From Acidobacteriota bacterium (lineage in GTDB: Bacteria > Acidobacteriota > Terriglobia > UBA7540): 64,000 nt of DNA. The notes under the pieces were generated by a model that was not told the DNA's origin, searched no databases, and saw only the letters and a list, made by a program, of their open reading frames with translations. Shown in pieces: positions 26,208 to 34,939 of this stretch. Within the stretch, counting starts at the first letter, position 1. Each line of letters starts with the position of its first letter. The position numbers were made by a program, and so were the translations under genes. The stretch covers positions 17,671 to 81,670 of the forward strand of contig JAKASG010000002.1 in NCBI GenBank assembly GCA_021828285.1, written 5' to 3'.

Positions 26208-27995
26208 ATGAAGAGCATTCGTCCCTGGCGGCTGAAAATCCTTTATGTGCTCCTGCTGATTCTCGTTTCGCTCAGCATCTTCCCGCTGTGGATTTTCGGG
26301 ACGAGGATGCTGGCCATGAATCGCGACCGGCTGGAGACGCAGGAGCGCGAACTTCAGTACACCATCTCAAAATCGCTCGCCCAGCAGATCTCTCTCTACT
26401 ACCAGAATACGCGGGAACAAGTCCGGCAGTTTTTCGAGACCATCGCGCCGCTGGCGGTGAAAGTCCCCGAGAATAAGTACGCCACGGATCCGACGCTCGA
26501 TAACGCCCTCGAATCGCTGGTCACAAGCCGGCCTTCGGTGGTTTACGCAACCGTGCTGAACAATCAGGCGCGAGGCCGCGGAGTGCAGGCGAACTCGGCG
26601 GCGCAATTCAACGTCGCCTCGGACGTTTTCCTTAGAAACACTCTCGACGCGGCTTTTCTCGCTGCCCATCAAGGGCAGGAGTATGAAAGCAATCCGCTCA
26701 CGGTTGGCGGCCCCAATGGGAACCAGCCCGTGATGGTGATGGCCGAGCCCCTCGAGGTCAAAGGCCGTTTCTTTGGAATGGTGGCCGCCGTGGTCACGCT
26801 CGAACCGATTGTCAAGCAATTGAACGAGCCGCGGCAGGCCGGCCTCGAAGCCTACGTTGTGGATAATCGCGGGAAGATCGTGGCGTCGAACAACCCCGAC
26901 AACAACGTGGCCGGAATTGACGTGAACAACATCGCCATCGTGCAACGCTTCCTCTCGCTCCGCGGACACGCGCACCTGGCTGAAACCACGGAATTCAAAA
27001 TGGTCAAGGGCCGGCAGCTTGTGCGGATGCTCGGCACCTATTACCCGACGCTCGGCGGGCGCTGGGGGGTAATCGTCCAGCGGCGCGAAAAAGACGCCTT
27101 CATCAGCGTGGTGGAAATGCAGCGCTCGGCGGTTCGGGTGGGGCTGGGCGTCATCGCGCTCAGCCTGTTGATCGGATTCATCGCCGCAAAGTCCATCACG
27201 GAGCCGATCGAGAAACTGACGGAAACGGCCCGCGCGATCGCCCAGCGCGATTTTACCCGCCGCGCCGATGTCCGGAGCCACACAGAAATGGGTGAGCTTG
27301 CCGAAGGCTTCAATCAGATGGCCGGAACCATCCAGCAATATATCGGCGACCTCAAGGACGCTTCCGACCAGAATCGCCAGCTCTTTATAGACTCGATCGA
27401 GATGATCGCCGCCGCCGTTGACGCCAAGGACCCTTACACCAAAGGCCATTCCGGCCGCGTAGCGCAATACTCGATGATCCTCGTGAAGGAACTCGGACTG
27501 CCCGAAGAAGAGGCGGAAAAAATAAGGATTTCGGCCACGTTGCACGACGTAGGGAAAATCGGGATTGAAGACCGCATCCTCAAGAAACCGGGCGTGCTCA
27601 CCAACGACGAATTCGAGGTGATGAAGCGGCACACGATTATGGGGTTTGAAATCGTCCGCCAGGTGAAGCAATTGGAAGAAATGCTTCCGGGCATCCGATG
27701 GCACCACGAAGCGCTCAACGGCCAAGGTTATCCGGACGGAGTGACGGGCGATGAGATGCCTCTGATGGCGCGCATCATCGCCGTGGCGGACACGTTCGAT
27801 GCCATCACCACGGACCGTCCCTACCAGGCAGGACGCGACTTTCCGACCGCACTCGAAATCCTGCGGAAATACGCGGGCAGCAAATACGATCCCGTCGTTG
27901 TGGATGCAATGGCCGCGGCTTACTCGAAAGGCGCGATGCGCGCGCAGGAAGCACGCCGCGCCGCCCTCGCTGCAGCCCCTCCTTCAAAGGCCTGA
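26208..27995 (+). CDS. Membrane sensor HD-GYP cyclic-di-GMP phosphodiesterase
   Basis: A 595-residue transmembrane signalling protein. A membrane helix (about 10-30), a periplasmic dCache-like sensor region (about 40-300), a second helix (VGLGVIALSLLIGFIAA), a HAMP linker (ITEPIEKLTETARAIAQRDF) and a C-terminal HD-GYP domain. The domain has the metal-binding HDVGKIGIEDR and the defining HHEALNGQGYPDG, so hydrolysis of c-di-GMP is expected. The ligand is unknown. A promoter is visible just upstream, and ftsY follows 37 bases after the stop. Confidence 0.93.
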   Translation: MKSIRPWRLKILYVLLLILVSLSIFPLWIFGTRMLAMNRDRLETQERELQYTISKSLAQQISLYYQNTREQVRQFFETIAPLAVKVPENKYATDPTLDNALESLVTSRPSVVYATVLNNQARGRGVQANSAAQFNVASDVFLRNTLDAAFLAAHQGQEYESNPLTVGGPNGNQPVMVMAEPLEVKGRFFGMVAAVVTLEPIVKQLNEPRQAGLEAYVVDNRGKIVASNNPDNNVAGIDVNNIAIVQRFLSLRGHAHLAETTEFKMVKGRQLVRMLGTYYPTLGGRWGVIVQRREKDAFISVVEMQRSAVRVGLGVIALSLLIGFIAAKSITEPIEKLTETARAIAQRDFTRRADVRSHTEMGELAEGFNQMAGTIQQYIGDLKDASDQNRQLFIDSIEMIAAAVDAKDPYTKGHSGRVAQYSMILVKELGLPEEEAEKIRISATLHDVGKIGIEDRILKKPGVLTNDEFEVMKRHTIMGFEIVRQVKQLEEMLPGIRWHHEALNGQGYPDGVTGDEMPLMARIIAVADTFDAITTDRPYQAGRDFPTALEILRKYAGSKYDPVVVDAMAAAYSKGAMRAQEARRAALAAAPPSKA

Positions 27996-28032
27996 GCCAA
28001 GTTGGACTCGTTCGGGCTACAATAGATAAACC

Positions 28033-28986
28033 ATGTCATCGGCGCAAACTCCGGAAAAGACTGGATTCTTCAGCCGGCTCAAAAAAGCCGTCGCCTCCAC
28101 AAAGGCGCAGTTGGTGGAGCGGATCGAAGCCATCACCCAGGATCGCACGGAGCTTGACGCCGGCGTCTTCGATGACCTCGAAGCGACGATGATTGCCGGC
28201 GATCTGGGGGTGAAAACGGTGCACGAAATCATGGAGCGGCTGCGCGAGCGGTCAAGCCGGCGCCTGCTGACTTCGCCCGCTCAGCTCCGCGCATCCATTG
28301 AGGAGGAAATTCTCGCCATCCTCGAGCGCCCTGCCAAAGCCGAAAAACCGTTGCGGCAGCCTCCTGAAGGATTGCCGGAAGTAATTTTCGTCGTGGGCGT
28401 GAATGGCGCGGGGAAAACTACGACGATCGCCAAGCTCGCGAGGCTGTACCTCGAACAAAACCGAAAACCGCTGCTCGGAGCCGCGGACACGTTCCGCGCT
28501 GCGGCGAATGAACAACTGGAAATCTGGGCGCGGCGACTGGGAATAGAAATCATCCAGCAAAAGCCGGGCGCCGATCCGTCAGCCGTAGTCTTTGACGCCC
28601 TTGCGCGGGGAAAAGCACAGCATTTGAGCCCGGTGATTGTGGACACCGCCGGGCGGCTGCATACCAAGCAAAACCTGATGGCTGAACTTGCCAAAATGTG
28701 CCGCATCGCCGGGCGTGAAGTTCCCGATGCGCCGCATCAGGTGCTGCTCGTGATCGACGCCACAACCGGGCAGAACGGCCTCGCACAGGCGCGGCAGTTT
28801 GCCGAACGCACGGGCGTGAATGGCATTGTCCTGACCAAGCTTGACGGGACAGCCAAAGGAGGCGTTGTAGTTGCGATTGCCGCGGAACTGGGTGTGCCCA
28901 TCCGCTACGTCGGCATCGGCGAGCACGCCGACGATCTGATTCCCTTCAACGCCAGGGAATTCGTAACTTCGCTTTTCGAAGCGTGA
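28033..28986 (+). CDS. ftsY: Signal recognition particle receptor FtsY
   Basis: SRP-receptor GTPase that docks ribosome-nascent chain complexes at the membrane translocon. The NG domain is complete: VVGVNGAGKTTTIAKLARLY (G1), AADTFRAAANEQLEIWA, VDTAGRLHTKQNLM and TKLDGTAKGGVVVAI. At 317 residues it lacks the long acidic N-terminal A domain of E. coli FtsY, which is common outside Gammaproteobacteria. Confidence 0.96.
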   Translation: MSSAQTPEKTGFFSRLKKAVASTKAQLVERIEAITQDRTELDAGVFDDLEATMIAGDLGVKTVHEIMERLRERSSRRLLTSPAQLRASIEEEILAILERPAKAEKPLRQPPEGLPEVIFVVGVNGAGKTTTIAKLARLYLEQNRKPLLGAADTFRAAANEQLEIWARRLGIEIIQQKPGADPSAVVFDALARGKAQHLSPVIVDTAGRLHTKQNLMAELAKMCRIAGREVPDAPHQVLLVIDATTGQNGLAQARQFAERTGVNGIVLTKLDGTAKGGVVVAIAAELGVPIRYVGIGEHADDLIPFNAREFVTSLFEA

Positions 28987-29067
28987 GTTCGACGAGCTCG
29001 CGGGCTTTGCGATGAAACTCCGGGGCCGGCTTTCAACATCATTCCAGCTTTCCATTCGGGAGGGATT

Positions 29068-30492
29068 ATGAGCGGCAGAAATCGTCGCGACTTTTTGAAG
29101 TTGGCCGGGTCCATCGGCGCGTCAGCCGCCGTTGCGCGCGCGGGACAATCAAAGGCCGCCGCGGAACCGCCGCCGGGCCCGGTGCGTGCGTGGAGAACGA
29201 CGACGGGCCAAATGTTTCAGCCGATCGAGCCGCCGCAATGGGCGCCCTGGAAGGAAGCGTCGCCGGCGGCCATTCATCTTGACCCGGCAACGCATTATCA
29301 GGCGATTCTCGGATTTGGCGGAGCCTTCACGGACGCCTCCTGCTATCTGTTTCACCGGATGGCTCGCGAGGATCGGAAGGCGCTTTTGTCCGATTTATTC
29401 GGATCCGAGGGTCTCGGGTTTTCTGTCTGCCGAACCTGCATCGGATCGAGCGATTATTCGACAAAAATGTACAGTTATGATGAAAGCTCCCAGCCCGACC
29501 TGGAATTGAAGAATTTCAGCATCGAGCACGATCGCAAATGGATTCTTCCCACGCTGCTCGAAGCCGGGCGAATCAATTCCAATCTTTTTCTCTTTTCCTC
29601 GCCCTGGAGCCCTCCGGGATGGATGAAGCCGAACGGTTCGATGCTGGGCGGCAACATGGACGGCAGATACATGGGACCCTACGCGCAATATTTCATTAAT
29701 TTTCTCAACGCTTATTCCGCCGCCGGCGTGACCATCCAGGCGGTCACAGTTCAAAACGAAGTGGACACCGACCAGGATTGCAGAATGCCGGCCGCCGTTT
29801 GGGGGCAGGAATACGAAATCAAGTTCGTCAAGAAATTTCTCGCTCCCGCCCTTCAGAAAGCGTCACTCCAGACGAAAATATGGATTCTCGACCACAACTA
29901 CGACCTCTGGGGACGCGTCGTGGATGAATTGGGCGATCCCGATGTCTATAACGCCGTGGACGGTGTGGCGTGGCACGGATATTTCGGAACGCCGGATTCG
30001 ATGACGCGAGTGCACGATACGTTCCCGGCAAAACACGCCTACTGGACTGAAGGCGGGCCGGACTCTTTCGACAAGCCTGGCTATGGAACAAATTGGGCCA
30101 AATGGTCGAGCACGTTCACCGCGATTCTCAGGAATTACGCCCGGTGCATCGTTTCGTGGAATCTCTTGCTCGATGAGAAAGGCAAGCCGAATATCGGCCC
30201 CTTTACAGCCGGCGGCTTGGTCACCCTTGATTCAAAGACTCAGAAACTAAGCATGAGCGGGCAGTACAGGGCTTTTGCGCATTACTCGAAGACGATGCAA
30301 AGAGGAGCACGCATTTTCGCATCGTGGGGAGAGCTTCCGGGCATTGATCATCTTGCGGCTGAAAATCCCGATGGGAGCCGCGTGGTCGTGCTCACCAATC
30401 GCGGCCTCGACCAACGCGTTCAATGCATTCTCGCGTCACGCGCCTTGAATCTCGCGCTTCCGCCCGACTCCGTCACGACGCTCGTGTGGTGA
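29068..30492 (+). CDS. Tat-exported glycoside hydrolase family 30 (glucosylceramidase-like)
   Basis: A 474-residue secreted enzyme. The N-terminus carries a twin-arginine signal (NRRDFLKLAGSIGASAAVARA). The GH30 barrel includes GFGGAFTDASCYLF, the acid/base glutamate in VTVQNEVDTDQDC and the nucleophile region YWTEGGPDSFD. A short beta-sandwich follows at the C-terminus. GH30 subfamilies include beta-glucosylceramidases, beta-1,6-glucanases and xylanases; the substrate cannot be fixed here. A strong GGGAGGG ribosome site precedes the ATG. Confidence 0.9.
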   Translation: MSGRNRRDFLKLAGSIGASAAVARAGQSKAAAEPPPGPVRAWRTTTGQMFQPIEPPQWAPWKEASPAAIHLDPATHYQAILGFGGAFTDASCYLFHRMAREDRKALLSDLFGSEGLGFSVCRTCIGSSDYSTKMYSYDESSQPDLELKNFSIEHDRKWILPTLLEAGRINSNLFLFSSPWSPPGWMKPNGSMLGGNMDGRYMGPYAQYFINFLNAYSAAGVTIQAVTVQNEVDTDQDCRMPAAVWGQEYEIKFVKKFLAPALQKASLQTKIWILDHNYDLWGRVVDELGDPDVYNAVDGVAWHGYFGTPDSMTRVHDTFPAKHAYWTEGGPDSFDKPGYGTNWAKWSSTFTAILRNYARCIVSWNLLLDEKGKPNIGPFTAGGLVTLDSKTQKLSMSGQYRAFAHYSKTMQRGARIFASWGELPGIDHLAAENPDGSRVVVLTNRGLDQRVQCILASRALNLALPPDSVTTLVW

Positions 30493-30506
30493 ACGCCAGG
30501 ATATAC

Positions 30507-30535
30507 TTGACCCCGTGGTTCGTTTAGGGAAAAAT
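30507..30535 (+). promoter_or_regulatory. Possible promoter of the FecR-mreBCD genes
   Basis: TTGACC (30507-30512), a 17-base spacer and AAAAAT (30530-30535) lie between the GH30 stop and the FecR-domain gene. The -10 box is a poor match. Confidence 0.3.
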
Positions 30536-30554
30536 AACAGCGGGTCAAAGGGTC

Positions 30555-31871
30555 GTGAGCACTGGTCATCCGCCTGGAATGCCGCCGGAACGGAAGTCTC
30601 ACTACAGCGTAGTTTGGACGACCATCTCTTACCGGACCATCGCGCTCTATGCGGGTCTGATATTTATCGGCCTTAACCTGGTTTTCTATCTGATTTCGCC
30701 GCATTTTTTCCGGGCTGCGGCGCGGAAAATGCTGTCGCTCCTGACGGCGGGAGCGGTGGCAGGCCAGCAAATGAATACTGCGTCATTCAAACGGGAGGCT
30801 CATTTCGTCAATCTCGACGGGACGGTTCGCGTCAAGAAGGGCCAATCGCTTGACTGGATTCCGGCCGATTACAATACTCCGCTCGAGAAAGGCGATTTCG
30901 TTCAGACGGGGAGTGACGGTGTGGCGCGGATCATTTTTTCAGACGGCACGAATTACGTGATCAAGCCCGATTCGCTCATCGTCATCGAGGAGAGCGGACA
31001 AGATCCGGTCACGCGAGCCACGCGAGTGGCTGTCCAGGTAAGTTCCGGCGCAGTGGACCTCTCAACCGGAAAATTTGAGGTGGCCGGCTCGACTTCGCAG
31101 GTGGCGTTTGAGGATGCGGTGGCGAGCCTGGGGCAGGAGACGCGCGCCGTCGTCCAGAACGATCCAAAGCGCGACATTCACCTGATGACGGTGGACGAAG
31201 GCCGCGCCAAAGTCACCCGCGGCTCGACAACCGTCCAGTTGGGCCAGTATGACCGGGTGGCTTTCAACTCCGGACAGCCCGGCTTAACGGAAAGCAAAGT
31301 CATCGCGCCGCCGGTGCTCATTGCGCCGGAAAATATGGCTTTGACGATCGCTCGAGACCCAATGAATGCACCCATCGAGTTTTCCTGGACTCGCGTGCCC
31401 GATGCGGCAGCCTACCGCCTCGAGATTTCGCCTTCCGGAATGTTTTCGAATCTGGTCGTGAACAAGACCGTGACGGGCCAGCCTTCGACGGTGGTCACGG
31501 GTCTGGAAGAAGGTTTCTATTATTGGCAGGTCAGCTCGATTGACCGAAAAGGCGTCGAAAGCCAGCCTTCGGGCGCGAACCGCTTCAATCTGGTCCAACA
31601 AGCGTCAACAGGCAACACCGCGTTTCTCAAAATCACCCAAATCATTCAGCACGGGCGAGTCGTCGAGGTGGATGGAGTGACGGCGCCTGGCTCGACGGTC
31701 ATCATCAGCGCCGGTGGCCAGAACCAGCGCGTCTTCAATATCGCTCCGGACGGGACTTTCCGCAGCTTCACGGCTCCTTTGGCGCAGCGGGGCTCGAACG
31801 AAGTGACGGTTACCGCTGTGGACCGAAAAGGCGAAGTCAATACGGTTCGCAAGGCCGTCGTTGTGCAATGA
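30555..31871 (+). CDS. Membrane-anchored FecR-domain protein
   Basis: A 438-residue protein starting at GTG. A single membrane segment (IALYAGLIFIGLNLVFYLI) places the rest in the periplasm. A FecR domain covers about residues 85-215 (LEKGDFVQTGSDGVARIIF and VSSGAVDLSTGKFEV), followed by a fibronectin-like region (FSWTRVPDAAAYRLEISP) and an Ig-like C-terminal domain. FecR classically relays siderophore signals to an ECF sigma factor, but no sigma factor or receptor is adjacent, so this is a structural FecR-type protein of unknown role. It sits 31 bases upstream of mreB. Confidence 0.82.
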   Translation: MSTGHPPGMPPERKSHYSVVWTTISYRTIALYAGLIFIGLNLVFYLISPHFFRAAARKMLSLLTAGAVAGQQMNTASFKREAHFVNLDGTVRVKKGQSLDWIPADYNTPLEKGDFVQTGSDGVARIIFSDGTNYVIKPDSLIVIEESGQDPVTRATRVAVQVSSGAVDLSTGKFEVAGSTSQVAFEDAVASLGQETRAVVQNDPKRDIHLMTVDEGRAKVTRGSTTVQLGQYDRVAFNSGQPGLTESKVIAPPVLIAPENMALTIARDPMNAPIEFSWTRVPDAAAYRLEISPSGMFSNLVVNKTVTGQPSTVVTGLEEGFYYWQVSSIDRKGVESQPSGANRFNLVQQASTGNTAFLKITQIIQHGRVVEVDGVTAPGSTVIISAGGQNQRVFNIAPDGTFRSFTAPLAQRGSNEVTVTAVDRKGEVNTVRKAVVVQ

Positions 31872-31902
31872 ACCATAAGAGCCGGACGCGAACGGGAAAG
31901 AA

Positions 31903-32940
31903 ATGTCGAACGGAATGAATTTTCGCTCTCTCTTTAGCATCCTCTCTTCGGACTTGGCGATTGATCTCGGAACGGCCAACACGCTCGTCTATGCGAAGGG
32001 CAAAGGGATTGTGGTGAATGAGCCCTCGATCGTCGCCATCAACAAAGTGACGGGCGATATCGAGGCGGTCGGCCGGGAAGCGAAGGAGATGCTCGGCCGA
32101 ACGCCGGGCAACATCGTCGCCATCCGTCCGCTGAAGGACGGCGTGATCGCCGACTTCAAGGTGACGGAGAAGATGCTCAATTACTTCATTCACAAGGCCC
32201 ACAACCGGAAGATGTTCGTGCACCCGCGAATTGTCATCGGGGTGCCTTCTGAAATCACGCAAGTGGAAAAGCGCGCCGTGCAGGATTCGGCCTTCCGCGC
32301 GAAGGCGAGTGAAGTCTTCCTGGTCGAGCAGGCGATGATGGCGGCGATTGGCTCCGGCCTGCCGATCACGGAGCCGTCCGGAAGCATGATCGTAGACATC
32401 GGCGGCGGGACAACGGACATTGCCGTGATATCGCTTTCCGGAATCGTTTACAGCCGCTCGGTGCGGGTGGCGGGAAACGAATTCGACGAAGCCCTCACGG
32501 CGTACCTCAAGCGCAAATATAACCTGCTGATCGGCGAGCGCACGGCGGAGCAAATCAAGATAGAAATCGGCTCCGCCTATCCGCTCGAAAAACCGCAGAC
32601 CATGGAAATCAAAGGAAGACACCTTCTCGAAGGCATCCCCAAAACGGTGACCATTGACGATTCCGAAATTCGTGACGCTCTTTCCGAGTGCGTGGCAACG
32701 ATCATCAACGCGATTCGCGTCGCGCTCGAGCGCACGCCGCCGGAGCTTTCCGCAGATATTTCAGACCGCGGCATTGTGCTCACCGGCGGTGGCGCCTTAC
32801 TCAAAAACCTCGATAAACGAATTCGCGAGGAAACCGGCCTTCCCGTTTCGATCGCGGAAGACCCGCTCGCTTCCGTCGTTTTGGGGACGGGCCGGATGCT
32901 GACCGACTTCACGCTCCTCCGGCGGGTTGCAATAGAATAA
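31903..32940 (+). CDS. mreB: Rod shape-determining protein MreB
   Basis: Bacterial actin that organises the elongation machinery under the inner membrane. The 345-residue protein has the phosphate-1 motif [17 protein letters not shown], the phosphate-2 motif [17 protein letters not shown] and the adenosine motif [15 protein letters not shown]. The start was placed at the ATG preceded by GGGAAAGAA. It heads mreB-mreC-mreD, indicating a rod-shaped cell. Confidence 0.97.
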   Translation: MSNGMNFRSLFSILSSDLAIDLGTANTLVYAKGKGIVVNEPSIVAINKVTGDIEAVGREAKEMLGRTPGNIVAIRPLKDGVIADFKVTEKMLNYFIHKAHNRKMFVHPRIVIGVPSEITQVEKRAVQDSAFRAKASEVFLVEQAMMAAIGSGLPITEPSGSMIVDIGGGTTDIAVISLSGIVYSRSVRVAGNEFDEALTAYLKRKYNLLIGERTAEQIKIEIGSAYPLEKPQTMEIKGRHLLEGIPKTVTIDDSEIRDALSECVATIINAIRVALERTPPELSADISDRGIVLTGGGALLKNLDKRIREETGLPVSIAEDPLASVVLGTGRMLTDFTLLRRVAIE

Positions 32941-33001
32941 TCGCCGCCTCGGATTGACCCCCAGCAGGCGCGCGCGTTACCGGGCGGCGGATCAAAACAC
33001 C

Positions 33002-33925
33002 ATGCTCGATTCCGAATGGTCCGATTTTACCGGCCCCGGCCGCTCCCGCAGCCGGGATGGACGCGAACGAATGCCGGCTTTTCTCGCTTCCCACAGCGCC
33101 TTTTTTGTCCTGCTGGGCGTGTTGCTGGGCCAAGTGCTCCTGCTATCGTTTCAAATCACGCGAAACCGGAATGTGCGGCTCATTCACGTTTGGGCGGCCG
33201 GCGTGTTCGGACCGTTTGACCGGGCATTGAGGAGCGCAAGTTCGGACGTTGGCGGCGCATGGTCGGACTATTCCGGAATGTGGAGCGCCGAAGAAGAAAA
33301 TCATGAGCTTTCCGCTCAACTGGCGCAGGCGCGCTGGCGAATCGCCCAGTTGACCGAGCAGGCGGCGGAAGCCGCGCGACTGCGCGCGCTGCTGAATTTC
33401 AAGACGCAAGACCCGTTGAACACCCTCGCGGCTGAAGTGATCGCTTCGAGCCCCGCGCCCGGCTCGCGCAGCGTGCTTATTGACCGCGGCCAAAGCGACG
33501 GCCTCCGGCGCAATATGGCCGTCGTGACCCCGAGCGGGATCGTCGGTGAAATCGCCGCCGTCTATCCGCATTCGGCGGAGGTTCTGCTGATTACCGATCC
33601 TTCGAGCGGAGCCGGTTGCATGCTGGCAGGGAGCCGCACGCAGGGAGTCCTGCAAGGAACCGGGTTGGCCTTCTGCCGGCTGAAGTACGTCATGAATGAT
33701 GAGCCCGTCAAAGTGGGTGAGGCAGTGCTCACTTCCGGTCTCGACCAGATTTATCCGAAAGGTCTGCCCGTGGGCGTGGTGGCGAGCGCGACGCGCGGCA
33801 ACATCTACAAAGACATTCAAGTGAAGCCTGCCGCCGCTTTGGACCGATTGGAGAACGTGCTGGTGGTCATCGGATCCTCCGCCAGCGCCGGGCCGGCGCC
33901 CGGGGAGCGGGCAACGCAAAGGTAA
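33002..33925 (+). CDS. mreC: Rod shape-determining protein MreC
   Basis: Bitopic periplasmic protein that positions the elongasome. From the ATG at 33002 the product is 307 residues; an upstream TTG at 32954 in the same frame is less likely. One membrane segment (FFVLLGVLLGQVLLLSF), a coiled coil (EENHELSAQLAQARWRIAQL) and two beta domains (VIASSPAPGSRSVLIDRGQS; GLDQIYPKGLPVGVVASATR) match MreC. Confidence 0.92.
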   Translation: MLDSEWSDFTGPGRSRSRDGRERMPAFLASHSAFFVLLGVLLGQVLLLSFQITRNRNVRLIHVWAAGVFGPFDRALRSASSDVGGAWSDYSGMWSAEEENHELSAQLAQARWRIAQLTEQAAEAARLRALLNFKTQDPLNTLAAEVIASSPAPGSRSVLIDRGQSDGLRRNMAVVTPSGIVGEIAAVYPHSAEVLLITDPSSGAGCMLAGSRTQGVLQGTGLAFCRLKYVMNDEPVKVGEAVLTSGLDQIYPKGLPVGVVASATRGNIYKDIQVKPAAALDRLENVLVVIGSSASAGPAPGERATQR

Positions 33926-33983
33926 CGCGCCAGAGCAATGCTTCGACTTCGGCCGGCTGGTTCAAGAATTCCCTTTCAACACA

Positions 33984-34502
33984 ATGGGTGGAGCGAGATT
34001 CAACGCGAGACGAAAAGAGGTTTTTCGCGTGCGTCCCGCGGTGCTGCTGATTTCGGCTTTCATCAGCCTGCTTCTCCAGACTTTTCTTCCCCTGACGACC
34101 CCGGCCGCGAGGCTCTTTGATTTTCCGCTGCTCGTAACCATCTACTTTTCCGTGTTTCGACAACACAAAATTTTCGGCATCTGGCTGGGAACGATCCTCG
34201 GTCTTCTTCAAGACGCTCTCTCGCACGGCTATTTGGGTATTATGGGGGCTGCGGACGCCGTCATCGGCTACCTGGCGGCGTCGGTTGGCATCAAACTGAA
34301 TCTTGAGGGCATTCTAGCGCGGGGTTTGCTGACCGGACTGCTCGTGATTGTCCACGACCTGTGCGTATTCGGGCTGTTACACGCCATGCTGGAAACGCCG
34401 CCGCCGCTTCGCTCATTCGATATGGTCAGCAGTGCGCTGGTTAATATGGCGACGGCGCTGCTCCTGTTTCAAACCCTTGACCGCTTCAAACGGTCAACTT
34501 GA
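33984..34502 (+). CDS. mreD: Rod shape-determining protein MreD
   Basis: A 172-residue polytopic inner-membrane protein with five or six hydrophobic segments, including LLQTFLPLTTPAARLFDFPL, GTILGLLQDALSHGYLGI and a last helix ending in LLFQTLDRFKRS. The LLQDALSHGYLGIMGA region is typical of MreD. It follows mreC as usual. No PBP2 or RodA gene follows; a tRNA gene is next. Confidence 0.88.
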   Translation: MGGARFNARRKEVFRVRPAVLLISAFISLLLQTFLPLTTPAARLFDFPLLVTIYFSVFRQHKIFGIWLGTILGLLQDALSHGYLGIMGAADAVIGYLAASVGIKLNLEGILARGLLTGLLVIVHDLCVFGLLHAMLETPPPLRSFDMVSSALVNMATALLLFQTLDRFKRST

Positions 34503-34560
34503 AAAGCGCTGTGCGGACTTCGACATTGTGCTAATCTGGGTCGGAATAGCTCCAAGCCGC

Positions 34561-34637
<77 letters not shown>

Positions 34638-34691
34638 CTCAAAATCGCTTCGTCAGGCTCCCAACAACTCCCATGGCGCGCGGGACTGCCG

Positions 34692-34697
34692 TATAAT
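34692..34697 (+). promoter_or_regulatory. Possible -10 box upstream of the sensor kinase
   Basis: A perfect TATAAT occurs 248 bases before the kinase ATG, but no convincing -35 sequence lies 17 bases upstream. An AAGGAGG Shine-Dalgarno sequence follows it directly at 34702-34708. Confidence 0.35.
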
Positions 34698-34712
34698 TTA
34701 CAAGGAGGTCCA

Positions 34713-34817
34713 GTGACGGTCGTTTGTGGCAAAGACCATACGGCAGTGTGCTGTGGCCCGGCAGCAAACACCTTGCGAATTAGGCTCCGCACAGGACCAG
34801 TCCGAGGGCGCGCTTGA
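34713..34817 (+). CDS. Possible 34-residue leader peptide
   Basis: A short frame starts at GTG four bases after a perfect AAGGAGG and reads MTVVCGKDHTAVCCGPAANT, ending in an Arg-rich tail. It lies between tRNA-Arg and the sensor kinase, just after a TATAAT. No homology is recognised. The ribosome site is the only real support; it could be an upstream leader frame or chance. Confidence 0.25.
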   Translation: MTVVCGKDHTAVCCGPAANTLRIRLRTGPVRGRA

Positions 34818-34939
34818 GGCCCGATACGAAAGCCTTTGAAAACTATTCAACAGATGGCATTCATCTTCTCGCACGACCCTCTGTGAGCCCGTTGATAGGC
34901 TCCCTGCCCAGACGCTCGACTGCCGCGCACGCCAAATTT

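Noticed and set aside
26367..27725. 452-codon minus-strand frame opposite the HD-GYP gene
   Set aside because: Antisense shadow of a clear domain-bearing gene, rich in His/Arg/Asp as expected from mirrored codon bias.
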